A stretch of 64,000 bases of DNA from NCBI RefSeq assembly GCF_039524395.1, contig NZ_BAAAGO010000015.1; one strand, 5' to 3'. Positions 1-7,875 of the stretch are shown piece after piece (positions within the stretch are counted from its first letter, which is position 1; every line of letters starts with the position of its first letter). Both the position numbers and the translations under genes were made by a program. Below the pieces are notes generated by a model that saw only the letters and a list, made by a program, of their open reading frames with translations, made no database searches and was not told the origin of the DNA. This DNA is from Micropruina glycogenica. Lineage in GTDB: Bacteria > Actinomycetota > Actinomycetes > Propionibacteriales > Propionibacteriaceae.

Positions 1-1186
1 TGGCGAGCATGTCGCCGGTGGCGTAGGCCGAATCACCCAGCACCTCGACCGGGCCGGTGATCGTCGGGTCGGCGACAACCAGCCGGGCACCGACGGTGGC
101 GTCGCTGTTGTCCGGGCCAGCGGCCTTGGTCAGCTCAACCATCGTTGCCAGCCCGGTATCAGGCTCGATCACCACATGGGCCTTGAACCCGTCCTGGCGA
201 CGTTCCACTGTCTTGTGCGCATGCCTAGCCTGCGGATCCACCGTCGAGATGACCCGATCCGGGGCGACCCGCCGGGCGATCCGCCACCGGCCATCGGTGC
301 CGTCAGAGTCTTCGGCCGGTTCGACATCCTGCCCGGCGACCAACGCGAGTAGGGCGATCGCCTCGGCCGGCTTGCCGCCGGCGGCAGTGATCGTCTCGAC
401 ATCAAGGCCGTCGAGCAGGGCAAGGGCGTCGTTCACGAGTGCGGTCACCAACTCGTCGCGGGCCTGGGCGTCGTCCCAGGCGATCCTCGGTTTCGCGGTG
501 CTGTCATAGCCCTGCCCGGTCAACGCGGCCAGCCGGGTGCAGCGTTCGGCGATCACCTGATGGGCGCCGGGCACCTCCCGGCCGACCCGGCGGACCTGCG
601 CGATCAGCTGGGTGACGGTGTCCTGTCGGGCCACCGCATCATCCAGGATCGTCGAATCCAACACACGGCGCTGCCGTCCCTTCACCGCACCCGTCGCGGC
701 GATCACGTCGCGGACCACCTCGAAGATCCGCTGCGGCCGCTCCGAACTGGCCAGCCGGGCACGCCATACCGTCAACGACGACGCGTCGAACGCCTTCGCG
801 TCGACCGGATAGCCACACGCCGCCTTCCACCGCAGGTCGAACGTGAGCGCGTCGACCGCCTCCCGGTCGGACAGGCCGTGAAGGGATTGCAGCACGATCA
901 CCGACGCGATCACCTCGCCCGGGATCGAGGGCCGACCCCGCCCCGACGGGAACAAATCAGCGAACAACGCGTCCGGGAACAACCGATCACGGTGCTCGGC
1001 CAGGAACCTGAACACGCTGCCCACCGGCAGCAGATGCCCTGCCAACGACTCCACGTCCAACACGTCCCGCTGCGGACTCGACCCACCCCGCACAACCCAA
1101 CAATTCCAGTCGACCGACAACCAGACCGGGCGCCACGCAGACGGATTGTTCAGCAGGGTCCTAGAGATCCTCACAGCCGGTCTCAT
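1..1186 (-). CDS. IS1182-family transposase, truncated by window edge
   Basis: Cut-and-paste transposase of an insertion sequence. The minus-strand frame stays open from 1186 to the edge (about 395 codons). Family hallmarks seen: GHLLPVGSVFRFLAEHR near the N-terminus, FPSGRGRPSIPGEVIASV, LSDREAVDALTFDLRWKAACG, then VLDSTILDDAVARQDTVTQL and the DDE-region sequences DGFKAHVVIEPDTG and LGDSAYATGD. The C-terminus and left inverted repeat lie outside the window. The ATG at 1186 overlaps the stop of the upstream AbiEi gene; a GTG at 1063 matches the usual family N-terminus better, so the true start is uncertain. The insertion has probably displaced whatever lay downstream of AbiEi. Confidence 0.88.
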   Translation of the reverse strand, partial: MRPAVRISRTLLNNPSAWRPVWLSVDWNCWVVRGGSSPQRDVLDVESLAGHLLPVGSVFRFLAEHRDRLFPDALFADLFPSGRGRPSIPGEVIASVIVLQSLHGLSDREAVDALTFDLRWKAACGYPVDAKAFDASSLTVWRARLASSERPQRIFEVVRDVIAATGAVKGRQRRVLDSTILDDAVARQDTVTQLIAQVRRVGREVPGAHQVIAERCTRLAALTGQGYDSTAKPRIAWDDAQARDELVTALVNDALALLDGLDVETITAAGGKPAEAIALLALVAGQDVEPAEDSDGTDGRWRIARRVAPDRVISTVDPQARHAHKTVERRQDGFKAHVVIEPDTGLATMVELTKAAGPDNSDATVGARLVVADPTITGPVEVLGDSAYATGDMLA

Positions 1187-1773
1187 GAGTTTCGGGCGAG
1201 CGCGCGTTCCAACCGGAGCGCAACTCTGTCGGTCGCGTTCGAGGTCGCTTGGAGCACCCGTCGTCTCGTGACCAGACCGATTCGCAGTGCGTCCGAAACC
1301 GCTCGGTCTAGTTGTTCTTGCGAGGCGGTCGACCCGGCCGCGTCGAGCAGGCTGCGCAACGGGGTGGTCACGACCCAGGCGTGACGACTCTCGAGGTCGT
1401 TCTCCGACACATAGCCGGCATGCAGCACGATCAGATCGGCGACGGCGAAGAAGCCTGGCGGGACCGTCAGGTGGAGCTTGGCCGGGTCGACGTCCGAGAG
1501 CCCATGGACCGCCAGCGCCGAGTCGTGAGAGACCACGCCTCGCCCCCCGCTCCACAGAGTCCAGCGAACGTAGACGTCCTCTGACCCGAGCGGCCAGCCG
1601 CGGAGACGAAAGATGCCCCGGTCGACTCGCACCCAGTTCCCCGCGTCGACATGGTACTTCTGCGCCTGATACGAGTAACCGGCGGCGACGGCCTGGGCCG
1701 CTGAGAAGTACCCGGCCTGCTCGAATGCGAGCGCGTCGAGCGTCCGTCGCCGGGTGGTGCGAGTACTCGTCAC
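1183..1773 (-). CDS. AbiEi-family antitoxin, orphan
   Basis: 196-residue protein of the type IV toxin-antitoxin / abortive-infection antitoxin group. The N-terminal winged-helix part reads EQAGYFSAAQAVAAGYS and WVRVDRGIFRLRGWP; the core has VVSHDSALAVHGLSDVDP and KLHLTVPPGF, followed by TTPLRSLLDAAGS. In characterised AbiE systems the antitoxin represses its own promoter and is followed by an AbiEii nucleotidyltransferase toxin. Here the next gene is an IS1182 transposase whose possible ATG overlaps this stop codon, so no toxin is visible. It may be a solitary regulator or the remnant of a pair broken by the IS. The family call is good; the activity is inferred. Confidence 0.75.
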   Translation of the reverse strand: MTSTRTTRRRTLDALAFEQAGYFSAAQAVAAGYSYQAQKYHVDAGNWVRVDRGIFRLRGWPLGSEDVYVRWTLWSGGRGVVSHDSALAVHGLSDVDPAKLHLTVPPGFFAVADLIVLHAGYVSENDLESRHAWVVTTPLRSLLDAAGSTASQEQLDRAVSDALRIGLVTRRRVLQATSNATDRVALRLERALARNS

Positions 1774-1795
1774 GGGTTCGATTCTAGCCGGTCGT

Positions 1796-1846
1796 AACTA
1801 CAGCTCAACTTTAGTTAAAAGTCGAGTCCTGGAGAGAAACTACAGC
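1796..1846. promoter_or_regulatory. Direct repeat upstream of AbiEi gene, possible operator
   Basis: The 9-mer AACTACAGC occurs at 1796-1804 and again at 1838-1846. The copies are 42 bp apart, close to four helical turns, in an AT-richer patch just upstream of the minus-strand AbiEi gene. Between them lies ACTTTAGTTAAAAGT with short inverted arms. AbiEi antitoxins autoregulate by binding repeats, so this is a reasonable operator candidate, but only position and repetition support it. Confidence 0.3.
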
Positions 1847-1964
1847 GGCGCTTGGCGGCCACCCTCCAGGGAACCTCCGCGACCTGGCGTGCGGTCCCGT
1901 TGCCAGTACGGAGGCTGCGTGGTGACTCGCAGCAATGTCTGAAAGGCCGTCTATGGTGAGAGCA

Positions 1965-3629
1965 ATGAGCACGATCACGCCCCAAGAGGCGCCCCAGAAC
2001 TTCGGTGAGGTCTTCACCAGGCGCTGGGTCGTGGACACGCTGCTCGACCTCACTGGCTACACCGTCGACCGCGACCTCGGCGCGCTCACGGCCGTGGAAC
2101 CGTCCGCGGGTTCGGGTGCATTCCTGCTGCCGATGGTCGAGCGACTGGTCGCCAGCGCGCGGCAGCACAACCGTGAGCTGAGATCGCTTGAAGGCTCGAT
2201 CCGTGCTTGGGAACTCCAGTCGGCGAACGTCCAGTCGCTTCGCTCGGAGGTACGGCAGCTGCTGACCAAGTCGGGCGCGTCCGAGCTGGATGCGAGCCAT
2301 CTTTCGCACGCGTGGGTCATCGAGGGCGACTTCCTGCTTCCAGATGGAGACGACCTGCTGACCGCGGGTGCCGTCCAGGTGGAGGCCGACGTCGTGATCG
2401 GTAACCCGCCCTACATCCGGTTTGATGACCTGGGGGACGCGATCGCCACTGAGTACCGGCGCCGCTGGTCAACGATGGCCGGCCGCGGAGACATCTATGT
2501 GGGCTTCTTCGAGCGCGGCCTGGCGATGCTGAAGCCGGGCGGCAAGCTCGGCTTCATCTGCGCCGACCGCTGGATGCGGAATGCCTACGGCGCCAAGCTC
2601 CGCTCGCACGTCACCGAGCACTACGCCGTGGAGACGATCTGGCAGATGCACGACGTCGACGCCTTCGAAGCCGAGGTCAGCGCCTATCCGGCCATCACCG
2701 TGTTGGCCAATCGGCCACAGGGCGAGGTGTCGGTCATCGATGCCACGGCCGAGTTCGGGTCCGGCTCGGCGAGTAAGGCAGTCGCGTTCGTTGCATCCGA
2801 CAAGCAGGAGGTGGCGGGGGACGGGTTCAAGGCTGCCCGACTCCCGAGCTGGTTCGAGGGGTCCGATCTTTGGCCGGCCGGCGGACCGGAGGAGATCCGT
2901 CTTCTGGAGGATCTGAACGAGCGCTTTCCGGTTCTTGAACAGACCGGCGGGGATACTCGGATCGGCATCGGTGTCGCGACCGGTGCCGACAAGGCCTACT
3001 TGGTAGACCCGGCCGCGACCGACGTCGAGCCCGACCGGCTCACGCCCATCGTGATGGCCGACGACATCCGCTCGGGCCGACTCACCCCTCCCCGGAAGGT
3101 GCTCATCAATCCGTGGGACGGCGAGGGCCGGCTGGTCGACGTCAAGGCGTTCCCCCGAATGGCGAAGGCCCTTGCCGAGCACCCGAGCGTGGTGACCCGA
3201 TTCGTCGCCAGGAAGAACCCCGACGATTGGCATCGCACCATCGACAAGGTCTATCCCGGACTGGCCGAGCGCCCGAAGCTGCTGCTGCAGGACATGAAAG
3301 CCCAGATCACTCCGGTATACGAGCCGGGCGGTCTCTACCCGCACCACAACCTGTACTACATCACCTCGACCGGTTGGGATCTCGAGGTGCTCGGTGGTCT
3401 CCTGCTCTCGCGGATCGCAGAGGCCTTCATCTCGGCCTACGGCGTCAAGATGCGCGGCGGGACGCTGCGATTCCAGGCGCAGTACCTGCGAAAGATCCGT
3501 GTCCCGGCTCCGGAGACCATTCCGACCGAGTTGGCCGACCGTCTGCGTGAAGCCTTCCGCGCCTATGACAGGGACGAGGCCACCAGGGCGGCCGAGGCAG
3601 CCTACGGCCTTCCTGAAGGCAACCTGTAG
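1965..3629 (+). CDS. Type II DNA adenine methyltransferase (M.XhoI/M.PaeR7I-like)
   Basis: Predicted N6-adenine methyltransferase of 554 residues. SAM-binding motif I (VEPSAGSGAFLLP) is near residues 44-56 and catalytic motif IV (GNPPYIRFDD) near 146-155, an order and spacing typical of gamma-class enzymes with a C-terminal recognition region. An in-frame ATG at 1935 exists, but the ATG at 1965 has GGTGAG just upstream and gives the expected N-terminus. The endonuclease gene follows 44 bp downstream on the same strand and is XhoI/PaeR7I-like, and known M.PaeR7I-type partners are N6-adenine enzymes of about this size. It would protect CTCGAG, including a copy inside its own gene at 3381-3386. 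Function is clear; specificity is inferred from the partner. Confidence 0.9.
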   Translation: MSTITPQEAPQNFGEVFTRRWVVDTLLDLTGYTVDRDLGALTAVEPSAGSGAFLLPMVERLVASARQHNRELRSLEGSIRAWELQSANVQSLRSEVRQLLTKSGASELDASHLSHAWVIEGDFLLPDGDDLLTAGAVQVEADVVIGNPPYIRFDDLGDAIATEYRRRWSTMAGRGDIYVGFFERGLAMLKPGGKLGFICADRWMRNAYGAKLRSHVTEHYAVETIWQMHDVDAFEAEVSAYPAITVLANRPQGEVSVIDATAEFGSGSASKAVAFVASDKQEVAGDGFKAARLPSWFEGSDLWPAGGPEEIRLLEDLNERFPVLEQTGGDTRIGIGVATGADKAYLVDPAATDVEPDRLTPIVMADDIRSGRLTPPRKVLINPWDGEGRLVDVKAFPRMAKALAEHPSVVTRFVARKNPDDWHRTIDKVYPGLAERPKLLLQDMKAQITPVYEPGGLYPHHNLYYITSTGWDLEVLGGLLLSRIAEAFISAYGVKMRGGTLRFQAQYLRKIRVPAPETIPTELADRLREAFRAYDRDEATRAAEAAYGLPEGNL

Positions 3630-3673
3630 CGCGTTCGGTCTCAGGCCGGGCGCGGTTTCGATAGGTTCAGAGC

Positions 3674-4411
3674 ATGCCTGCTGAGTTCATCTGGAAGACG
3701 CCCATCGAACTCTTCTGGCAGGTGCGTAACGCCCAGACGCAGAAGCAGATCGAGGCCGGTGTCATCGATGCCGGCACCCGGGGGTCGGTCACTGGCGGCA
3801 AGCACATGGACGGACTCACCGCCGCCGTGGCGAACCTGTTCCGGTTCGACCCTGAGATCGTCTTCCAGATCCACCACGGCGGCCGGCTCAGCCTTCCCGG
3901 CTACTACCGCCGCACCAAGGACTGGGATCTTGTTGTGCTCCACCGCGGCGTCCTGGTCGCAGCGATCGAGCTGAAGTCACAGGTAGGCAGCTTCGGCAAC
4001 AACTTCAACAACCGAACCGAGGAAGCCATCGGCAACGCCGCCGATGTCTGGCGCGCCTACGAGGAGGGCTTCTTCGGCCATATCCGACCCTGGCTGGGCT
4101 TCATCATGGTGCTCGAGAGGGCGAAGGGGTCGACCACTCCGCTCGGCGACTCAGGTGCGCTGTTCGCCACCGACCCGATCTTCCACAACACCGGCTACCT
4201 CGACCGCTATCGCATCCTGATGCAGCGGCTCGTTCGCGAGAAGCAGTATGACGCCGCCGTGGTCGTCGCGACGGCCAAGGGCGAGGAGACGATCGACGAG
4301 CCAGTCTTCGACTTGTCCTTCGCCAACTTTGAGGCTGCCATCGCCGCTCGGATCGCCTACATCAAGGCTCTACCGGACGACGCGTTTCAAGCCGACACGC
4401 TTCCAGTGTGA
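3674..4411 (+). CDS. PaeR7I/XhoI-family type II restriction endonuclease
   Basis: 245-residue endonuclease, almost exactly the length of XhoI. The catalytic PD-(D/E)xK core is visible: KDWDLVVLH (Asp83/Asp85) followed by AAIELKSQVGS (Glu99-x-Lys101). The stretch GNNFNNRTEEAIGNAADVW is strongly family-like. Members cut C^TCGAG. It lies 44 bp after the cognate methyltransferase, so protection can build up before cutting. CTCGAG occurs repeatedly in the window, so the host must be methylated or the enzyme inactive. The assignment is by recognised motifs, not by alignment. Confidence 0.9.
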   Translation: MPAEFIWKTPIELFWQVRNAQTQKQIEAGVIDAGTRGSVTGGKHMDGLTAAVANLFRFDPEIVFQIHHGGRLSLPGYYRRTKDWDLVVLHRGVLVAAIELKSQVGSFGNNFNNRTEEAIGNAADVWRAYEEGFFGHIRPWLGFIMVLERAKGSTTPLGDSGALFATDPIFHNTGYLDRYRILMQRLVREKQYDAAVVVATAKGEETIDEPVFDLSFANFEAAIAARIAYIKALPDDAFQADTLPV

Positions 4412-4463
4412 GAGTTCGCGGTGCGCCTCGCTCTTGCATGTCCTGAAGACCTCACTATCGGTC

Positions 4464-5057
4464 CTATGGGGTGGCCTGTGGCGGGAGATTCAGGTCGAGG
4501 AGGTTCCACACGATGAGCGCCGCCAGGATCAGATAGCCGACGAGGTAGAAGACCCGTAGCTTCTGACTGGAGTGGGTTTCGTGAGCCTTCCTCCAGGCGG
4601 ACTTCTTGCTTGCGGTGTAGATCTGGTGAGAGAGCATTTCACCTGGGTCGAGGCCAAGTCGAGGTCCGAGCTTGGTCTCAAGCGCGTTGGCCGCCAGCCC
4701 GGCGCCGCCGAGCATCGGGTGGTACCACTTGTAGTCGCTCATGAAGAAGGCGGTCCAAATGGCCGCCCCGAGCAGGCCGAGGAACGCCGAGTAGCCGAAC
4801 TTGAACGTGCCGACGGCGATGAACTTGTTGGCCACCGAGGTTCCGACCGCGAAGCCCACGATTGCTGTAAGCGCAGTGAGTGCCAGGCTCCGGATTCTCC
4901 ACTCCAGATCATTGAAGTGCTTCTGCACGCCCACGACGACTTCCCACTGCTTCGCGAGCCCAGCGAGTTCGCTCGATGACTGCGAGTCGTTCGCGGTGAG
5001 TTCCTCGATCGGTTCGGGGGCAGGCCCTCGGAAGAGTTCGAGGATGCGTTCAAACAC
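4464..5057 (-). CDS. Three-helix membrane protein overlapping a HAD phosphatase gene
   Basis: 197 residues, family not recognised. A soluble N-terminus (1-55) contains an amphipathic stretch. Hydrophobic segments follow at about 57-76 and 86-107 as a hairpin, then a roughly 60-residue polar region, then a third segment at 168-187. The layout recalls SLATT-like membrane effectors of nucleotide-signal defence systems, but I see no diagnostic motif. It starts 8 bp inside the end of the upstream HAD gene, which implies translational coupling. It sits between a restriction-modification pair and a toxin-antitoxin pair. A role as membrane effector of a two-gene defence module is inference only. Confidence 0.6.
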   Translation of the reverse strand: MFERILELFRGPAPEPIEELTANDSQSSSELAGLAKQWEVVVGVQKHFNDLEWRIRSLALTALTAIVGFAVGTSVANKFIAVGTFKFGYSAFLGLLGAAIWTAFFMSDYKWYHPMLGGAGLAANALETKLGPRLGLDPGEMLSHQIYTASKKSAWRKAHETHSSQKLRVFYLVGYLILAALIVWNLLDLNLPPQATP

Positions 5058-5910
5058 CGCACACCCCTAGAAGATCCGAGTACTCCGCCAACACGTACGT
5101 CGGGTGGGGAGCATTCGCAGCGCCGAGCACGCGCTCTCGTTCTACGTCGGCATCAGACCAGTGCGTCACGCGACGCAGCAACTCGTACTCCGGCTTGGCT
5201 ACCGCAACGCCGTAGGCCGCGTGAGCGGAAGGGACGCCAACGCCGTTGGCCATCCCGATGTCCTTGATCAAGGAGTCGCCTACGAAGAGGGCGTCCGAGG
5301 GAGCGATGTCGCAATCGTCCAGGATGCTCGTGAGGATGGTCGGGTCTGGCTTGAGGTAGCCGGGCGGCGTCGTCCGATGCTCGGTGTCCTTGAGGCCGTA
5401 GGAACTGGGTTCGTTCGTGCGAAGCTCGTCTCGGGACATGCCCTCTGGGAAGCCCTGATCCGGCGCCGAGAACAGGACGTTAATGAGCCCGTCCAGGCCG
5501 GTCTTGCGAATGCGCCACTCGGTCCAGTACGCGTTCGACTCGGTGAAGGCGACCACCCTCACGCCGGCGCTACTCAGCCGCCTGAGCGTGTCGAAAACGC
5601 CATCGTAGAGGCGCGTCTCAGCGCGTCGCACCCGCGCCCGGACGGCCAGAGCTTCTGCAAAGACCTCGCTCGGACGCCGTGGCCACGCCCGCTCCACCAG
5701 GCAGGGCATCTCGTCCAGAACGAACGTGTACTCGGTTGTGCCGACCCTTTGGTGGACCATGCGCATCTCGGGCTCCAGGTCTTCCGCCGGCAGGCCGGTG
5801 AGATCTTCGAGCTTTGTGAGCATCGCCGAGAACGAGGCATACCAGACGTGGAACCAATCCCAGAGAGTGTTGTCCAAGTCCGTCACGATCAGCTTCGTCG
5901 CCACATTCAC
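5050..5910 (-). CDS. HAD-superfamily hydrolase
   Basis: 286-residue HAD hydrolase. Motif I is TDLDNTLWDW with nucleophile Asp11 and acid/base Asp13; motif II is VVAFTESN; the motif III lysine is in GYLKPDPTIL; motif IV is FVGDSLIKDIGMANGVG. An alpha-helical cap lies between motifs I and II. The substrate cannot be read from sequence; such enzymes usually act on small phosphorylated metabolites or nucleotides. It is the first gene of a two-gene unit with the membrane protein at 4464-5057 and no other obvious partner. Within a defence island it might edit a nucleotide or signal, but this is untested. Confidence 0.8.
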   Translation of the reverse strand: MNVATKLIVTDLDNTLWDWFHVWYASFSAMLTKLEDLTGLPAEDLEPEMRMVHQRVGTTEYTFVLDEMPCLVERAWPRRPSEVFAEALAVRARVRRAETRLYDGVFDTLRRLSSAGVRVVAFTESNAYWTEWRIRKTGLDGLINVLFSAPDQGFPEGMSRDELRTNEPSSYGLKDTEHRTTPPGYLKPDPTILTSILDDCDIAPSDALFVGDSLIKDIGMANGVGVPSAHAAYGVAVAKPEYELLRRVTHWSDADVERERVLGAANAPHPTYVLAEYSDLLGVCGV

Positions 5911-6053
5911 CTCCCTGAGATCCGATCGTCAGCATAGGGGAGCCCACCCACACGATCGCCGCTTCGATCCAACACACCCGCTACACACTTGGTCCGGTGG
6001 GCCTGCGGCAACCTTCCCCCGGCTGTGGACAACCCAAGATCGATGCTGTGCGC

Positions 6054-6059
6054 TAGAAT
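6054..6059 (+). promoter_or_regulatory. -10 element of the Phd/RelE operon, leaderless arrangement
   Basis: TAGAAT lies exactly 7 nt before the antitoxin ATG at 6067. Transcription starting 7-8 nt after the hexamer would begin at or next to the A of the start codon, so the mRNA should be leaderless; no Shine-Dalgarno sequence is visible. The same spacing recurs before many genes in this window. Confidence 0.55.
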
Positions 6060-6066
6060 TCTGTAC

Positions 6067-6342
6067 ATGACCACACTGTCACTGGCTGAGGCCCGGGCCA
6101 ACCTATCCAAGCTTGTGGAGTCGGCCGTGTCAACGCACGAGCGGTTCGAGGTGACGCGCAACGGCGACCGGGTAGCAGTCCTGCTCGGTGCGGATGACTA
6201 CGACTCCCTGCTGGAGACGCTCGACATCCTGAGCAGTCCCGATGAGGTCGAGGCGATCCGCGCAGGTCTGGACGATCTGGAGAGCGGAGAGGTCAGTTCC
6301 GCGGACGAGGTTCGTGCCGCGCTGGCTGCACGCGGAAAGTAG
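6067..6342 (+). CDS. Phd/YefM-family antitoxin
   Basis: 91-residue antitoxin of a type II toxin-antitoxin pair. The N-terminal Phd/YefM fold reads SLAEARANLSKLVESAV, FEVTRNGDRVAVLLGADDYDSL; the C-terminal acidic tail (LDDLESGEVSSADEV) is the usual toxin-binding part. Start 6067 was chosen because the homologous N-terminus begins there and a -10 hexamer lies 7 nt upstream; the frame remains open further upstream but without family sequence. The RelE-type toxin starts 5 bp after the stop. Such pairs repress their own promoter cooperatively and help retain mobile elements. Confidence 0.88.
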   Translation: MTTLSLAEARANLSKLVESAVSTHERFEVTRNGDRVAVLLGADDYDSLLETLDILSSPDEVEAIRAGLDDLESGEVSSADEVRAALAARGK

Positions 6343-6347
6343 TCGCG

Positions 6348-6620
6348 GTGCCGGGCCCCTATGAGGTCGTGTTCACGAGGACGGCCCGTCGGGCACTCGA
6401 GCGGGATCTCCCCGAGAAGGTCGCGGCGGCCGCCTTCGAGTTCATCATGGGCGCTCTGCGCGCGAACCCACGGCGAGTCGGCAAGCCTCTGCGTGAACCG
6501 CTAGCTCCGCTGTATGCGGCCCGGCGGGGCGAGTACCGGGTGATCTACCGAATCGTCGATCAGCGTCTCGTCATCGAGATCGTCTCGGTCGTGCATCGCC
6601 GGGACGCGTACCACTCGTGA
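6348..6620 (+). CDS. RelE/ParE-family toxin
   Basis: 90-residue toxin starting at GTG, 5 bp after the antitoxin gene. Seen: YEVVFTRTARRALERDLP, a PRRVGKPLREPLAPLYAARRGEYR core and RVIYRIVDQRLVIEIVSVVHRRDAY, the usual RelE arrangement with basic and aromatic residues for mRNA cleavage on the ribosome (GEYRVIYRI, HRRDAY). Whether it is a RelE-type mRNase or a ParE-type gyrase poison cannot be settled here; the GEYRVIYRI strand and HRRDxY tail favour RelE. Its stop is one base from the convergent esterase gene. Confidence 0.88.
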   Translation: MPGPYEVVFTRTARRALERDLPEKVAAAAFEFIMGALRANPRRVGKPLREPLAPLYAARRGEYRVIYRIVDQRLVIEIVSVVHRRDAYHS

Positions 6621-6621
6621 C

Positions 6622-7551
6622 CTATGCGCCCGCTGAAGCCGTCCGCTCCTGAATGAACCGATCGAGGATGTCGGCGGTGGGTTGGCTGAAGATGGCCGGC
6701 CAGATGCCGTGGTCCCCGTCGCGAACCTGAATGAGCTCGACGGGCTGGTGGGCGCTTCGGAGCGCTTCATAGTGGTAGACGCTCTGCGCGAAGGGGATCA
6801 GCCGGTCCTTCGACCCGTGGATCATCAGCAGTGGTGCGAGCGGCCGGTCGGCCGCGACCCGGCTCGACGGGTTGGCCTGCTGAACCAGCGCAGGTGCGCT
6901 CGAGGGTGAGATCCCGCCGAGCAGGCGACCCTCCGGACTGTCGGGGTCGGAGTGGTCCATGGTCGTGGGTTCGGCATTCAGCCGGCCGAGGTCGGTCGGC
7001 CCGTAGAAATCGATGAACGCCTTGAGGTCGAGGGGCTCGCCCGGCTCGTCGTCGAACTGGGCGAGGTCCTGCGTGGCGTGGACCATGAGGGCGGTGTGCC
7101 CTCCGGAGGAATCTCCGGCCATCACGATCCGGCCGGTGTCGATGGAGTATTCGTCCGCATGGGTGCGGAGCCAGCGGACGGCGGTCTTGGCGTCCTGCAC
7201 CTGCGCAGGGAACACTGCCAGGCTGGACGGCCGGTATTCCACGATCGCGACCGTGTAGCCGCGCTCGGCGAACCGGCACCAGAACGCCATCGATGCCCCC
7301 AGCGCCTGCTCGCCCCACGCCGAGCCCTGGACGAACACCACGCACGGGAACCGGTCGCTGAACACCTCGGAGGGCTCGGCGAAGGTCGCGTCCCGACTCG
7401 GCTGGATGATCTGAAGATGCAGCGTGCGCCCACTCTTGATCGCGTAGGGCACGTTCAGGTGGACGAAGACGTTCAACGAGCCGCGAGCGGCCTCGACCAC
7501 CCGCATGCCGGGGGCTGTTGCCGTCGAGTGCGGGAACTCCTCGTGACTCAT
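6622..7551 (-). CDS. Alpha/beta-hydrolase fold esterase (BD-FAE/acetyl-esterase like)
   Basis: About 309 residues from the ATG at 7551. The catalytic triad can be read: nucleophile elbow GDSSGGHTALM, acid in HGSKDRLIPF, histidine in DGDHGIW. The oxyanion strand is VVFVQGSAWGEQ where relatives have an HGGGW-type sequence. The family hydrolyses acyl or short peptide esters. The frame extends to 7650, but that extra sequence (ASGWARGPAIPAGD) does not look like the family, so 7551 is preferred. No signal peptide. It is convergent with the toxin-antitoxin pair and divergent from the relaxase; the substrate is unknown. Confidence 0.8.
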   Translation of the reverse strand: MSHEEFPHSTATAPGMRVVEAARGSLNVFVHLNVPYAIKSGRTLHLQIIQPSRDATFAEPSEVFSDRFPCVVFVQGSAWGEQALGASMAFWCRFAERGYTVAIVEYRPSSLAVFPAQVQDAKTAVRWLRTHADEYSIDTGRIVMAGDSSGGHTALMVHATQDLAQFDDEPGEPLDLKAFIDFYGPTDLGRLNAEPTTMDHSDPDSPEGRLLGGISPSSAPALVQQANPSSRVAADRPLAPLLMIHGSKDRLIPFAQSVYHYEALRSAHQPVELIQVRDGDHGIWPAIFSQPTADILDRFIQERTASAGA

Positions 7552-7875
7552 CTCTGTCGGGTGCACGCCACCATCGTGGCAGTCGCCCGCGGGAATCGCT
7601 GGTCCGCGGGCCCATCCCGAGGCCAGCCGTCCATCGAGGCTGGGAGCCACGCAGCCCGTTCGTCAGATTCATCGGGCCAAACGTGTCCGGAACGACCCAC
7701 TTCTGAGGCTTAAGGCGGTATAGACGCAGAACTCCCGTCCCTGACGTCCCGATCGCGGACTGCTGAGGACAACGCGTGGGAAGTCCTGCGAACTCCTGGG
7801 CTCTCGAGCGTCCTGATCGACCCGCCCGTGGGCTTAGGGACGGTGAGCGGCCTTCTGCCGGAGAGGAGGTGTGCG
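7552..7875. other. 324-bp divergent intergenic region
   Basis: Lies between the esterase start and the relaxase start. It holds no convincing gene. AGGAGGT at 7864-7870 is a strong Shine-Dalgarno for the relaxase TTG. An origin of transfer would be expected next to a MobF relaxase, but no clear inverted-repeat nic region could be picked out by eye. Confidence 0.4.

Noticed and set aside
560..1384. Plus-strand open frame (274 codons) over the transposase and AbiEi genes.
   Set aside because: Arg/His/Pro-rich shadow of the minus-strand transposase, which has unmistakable IS1182 sequence.
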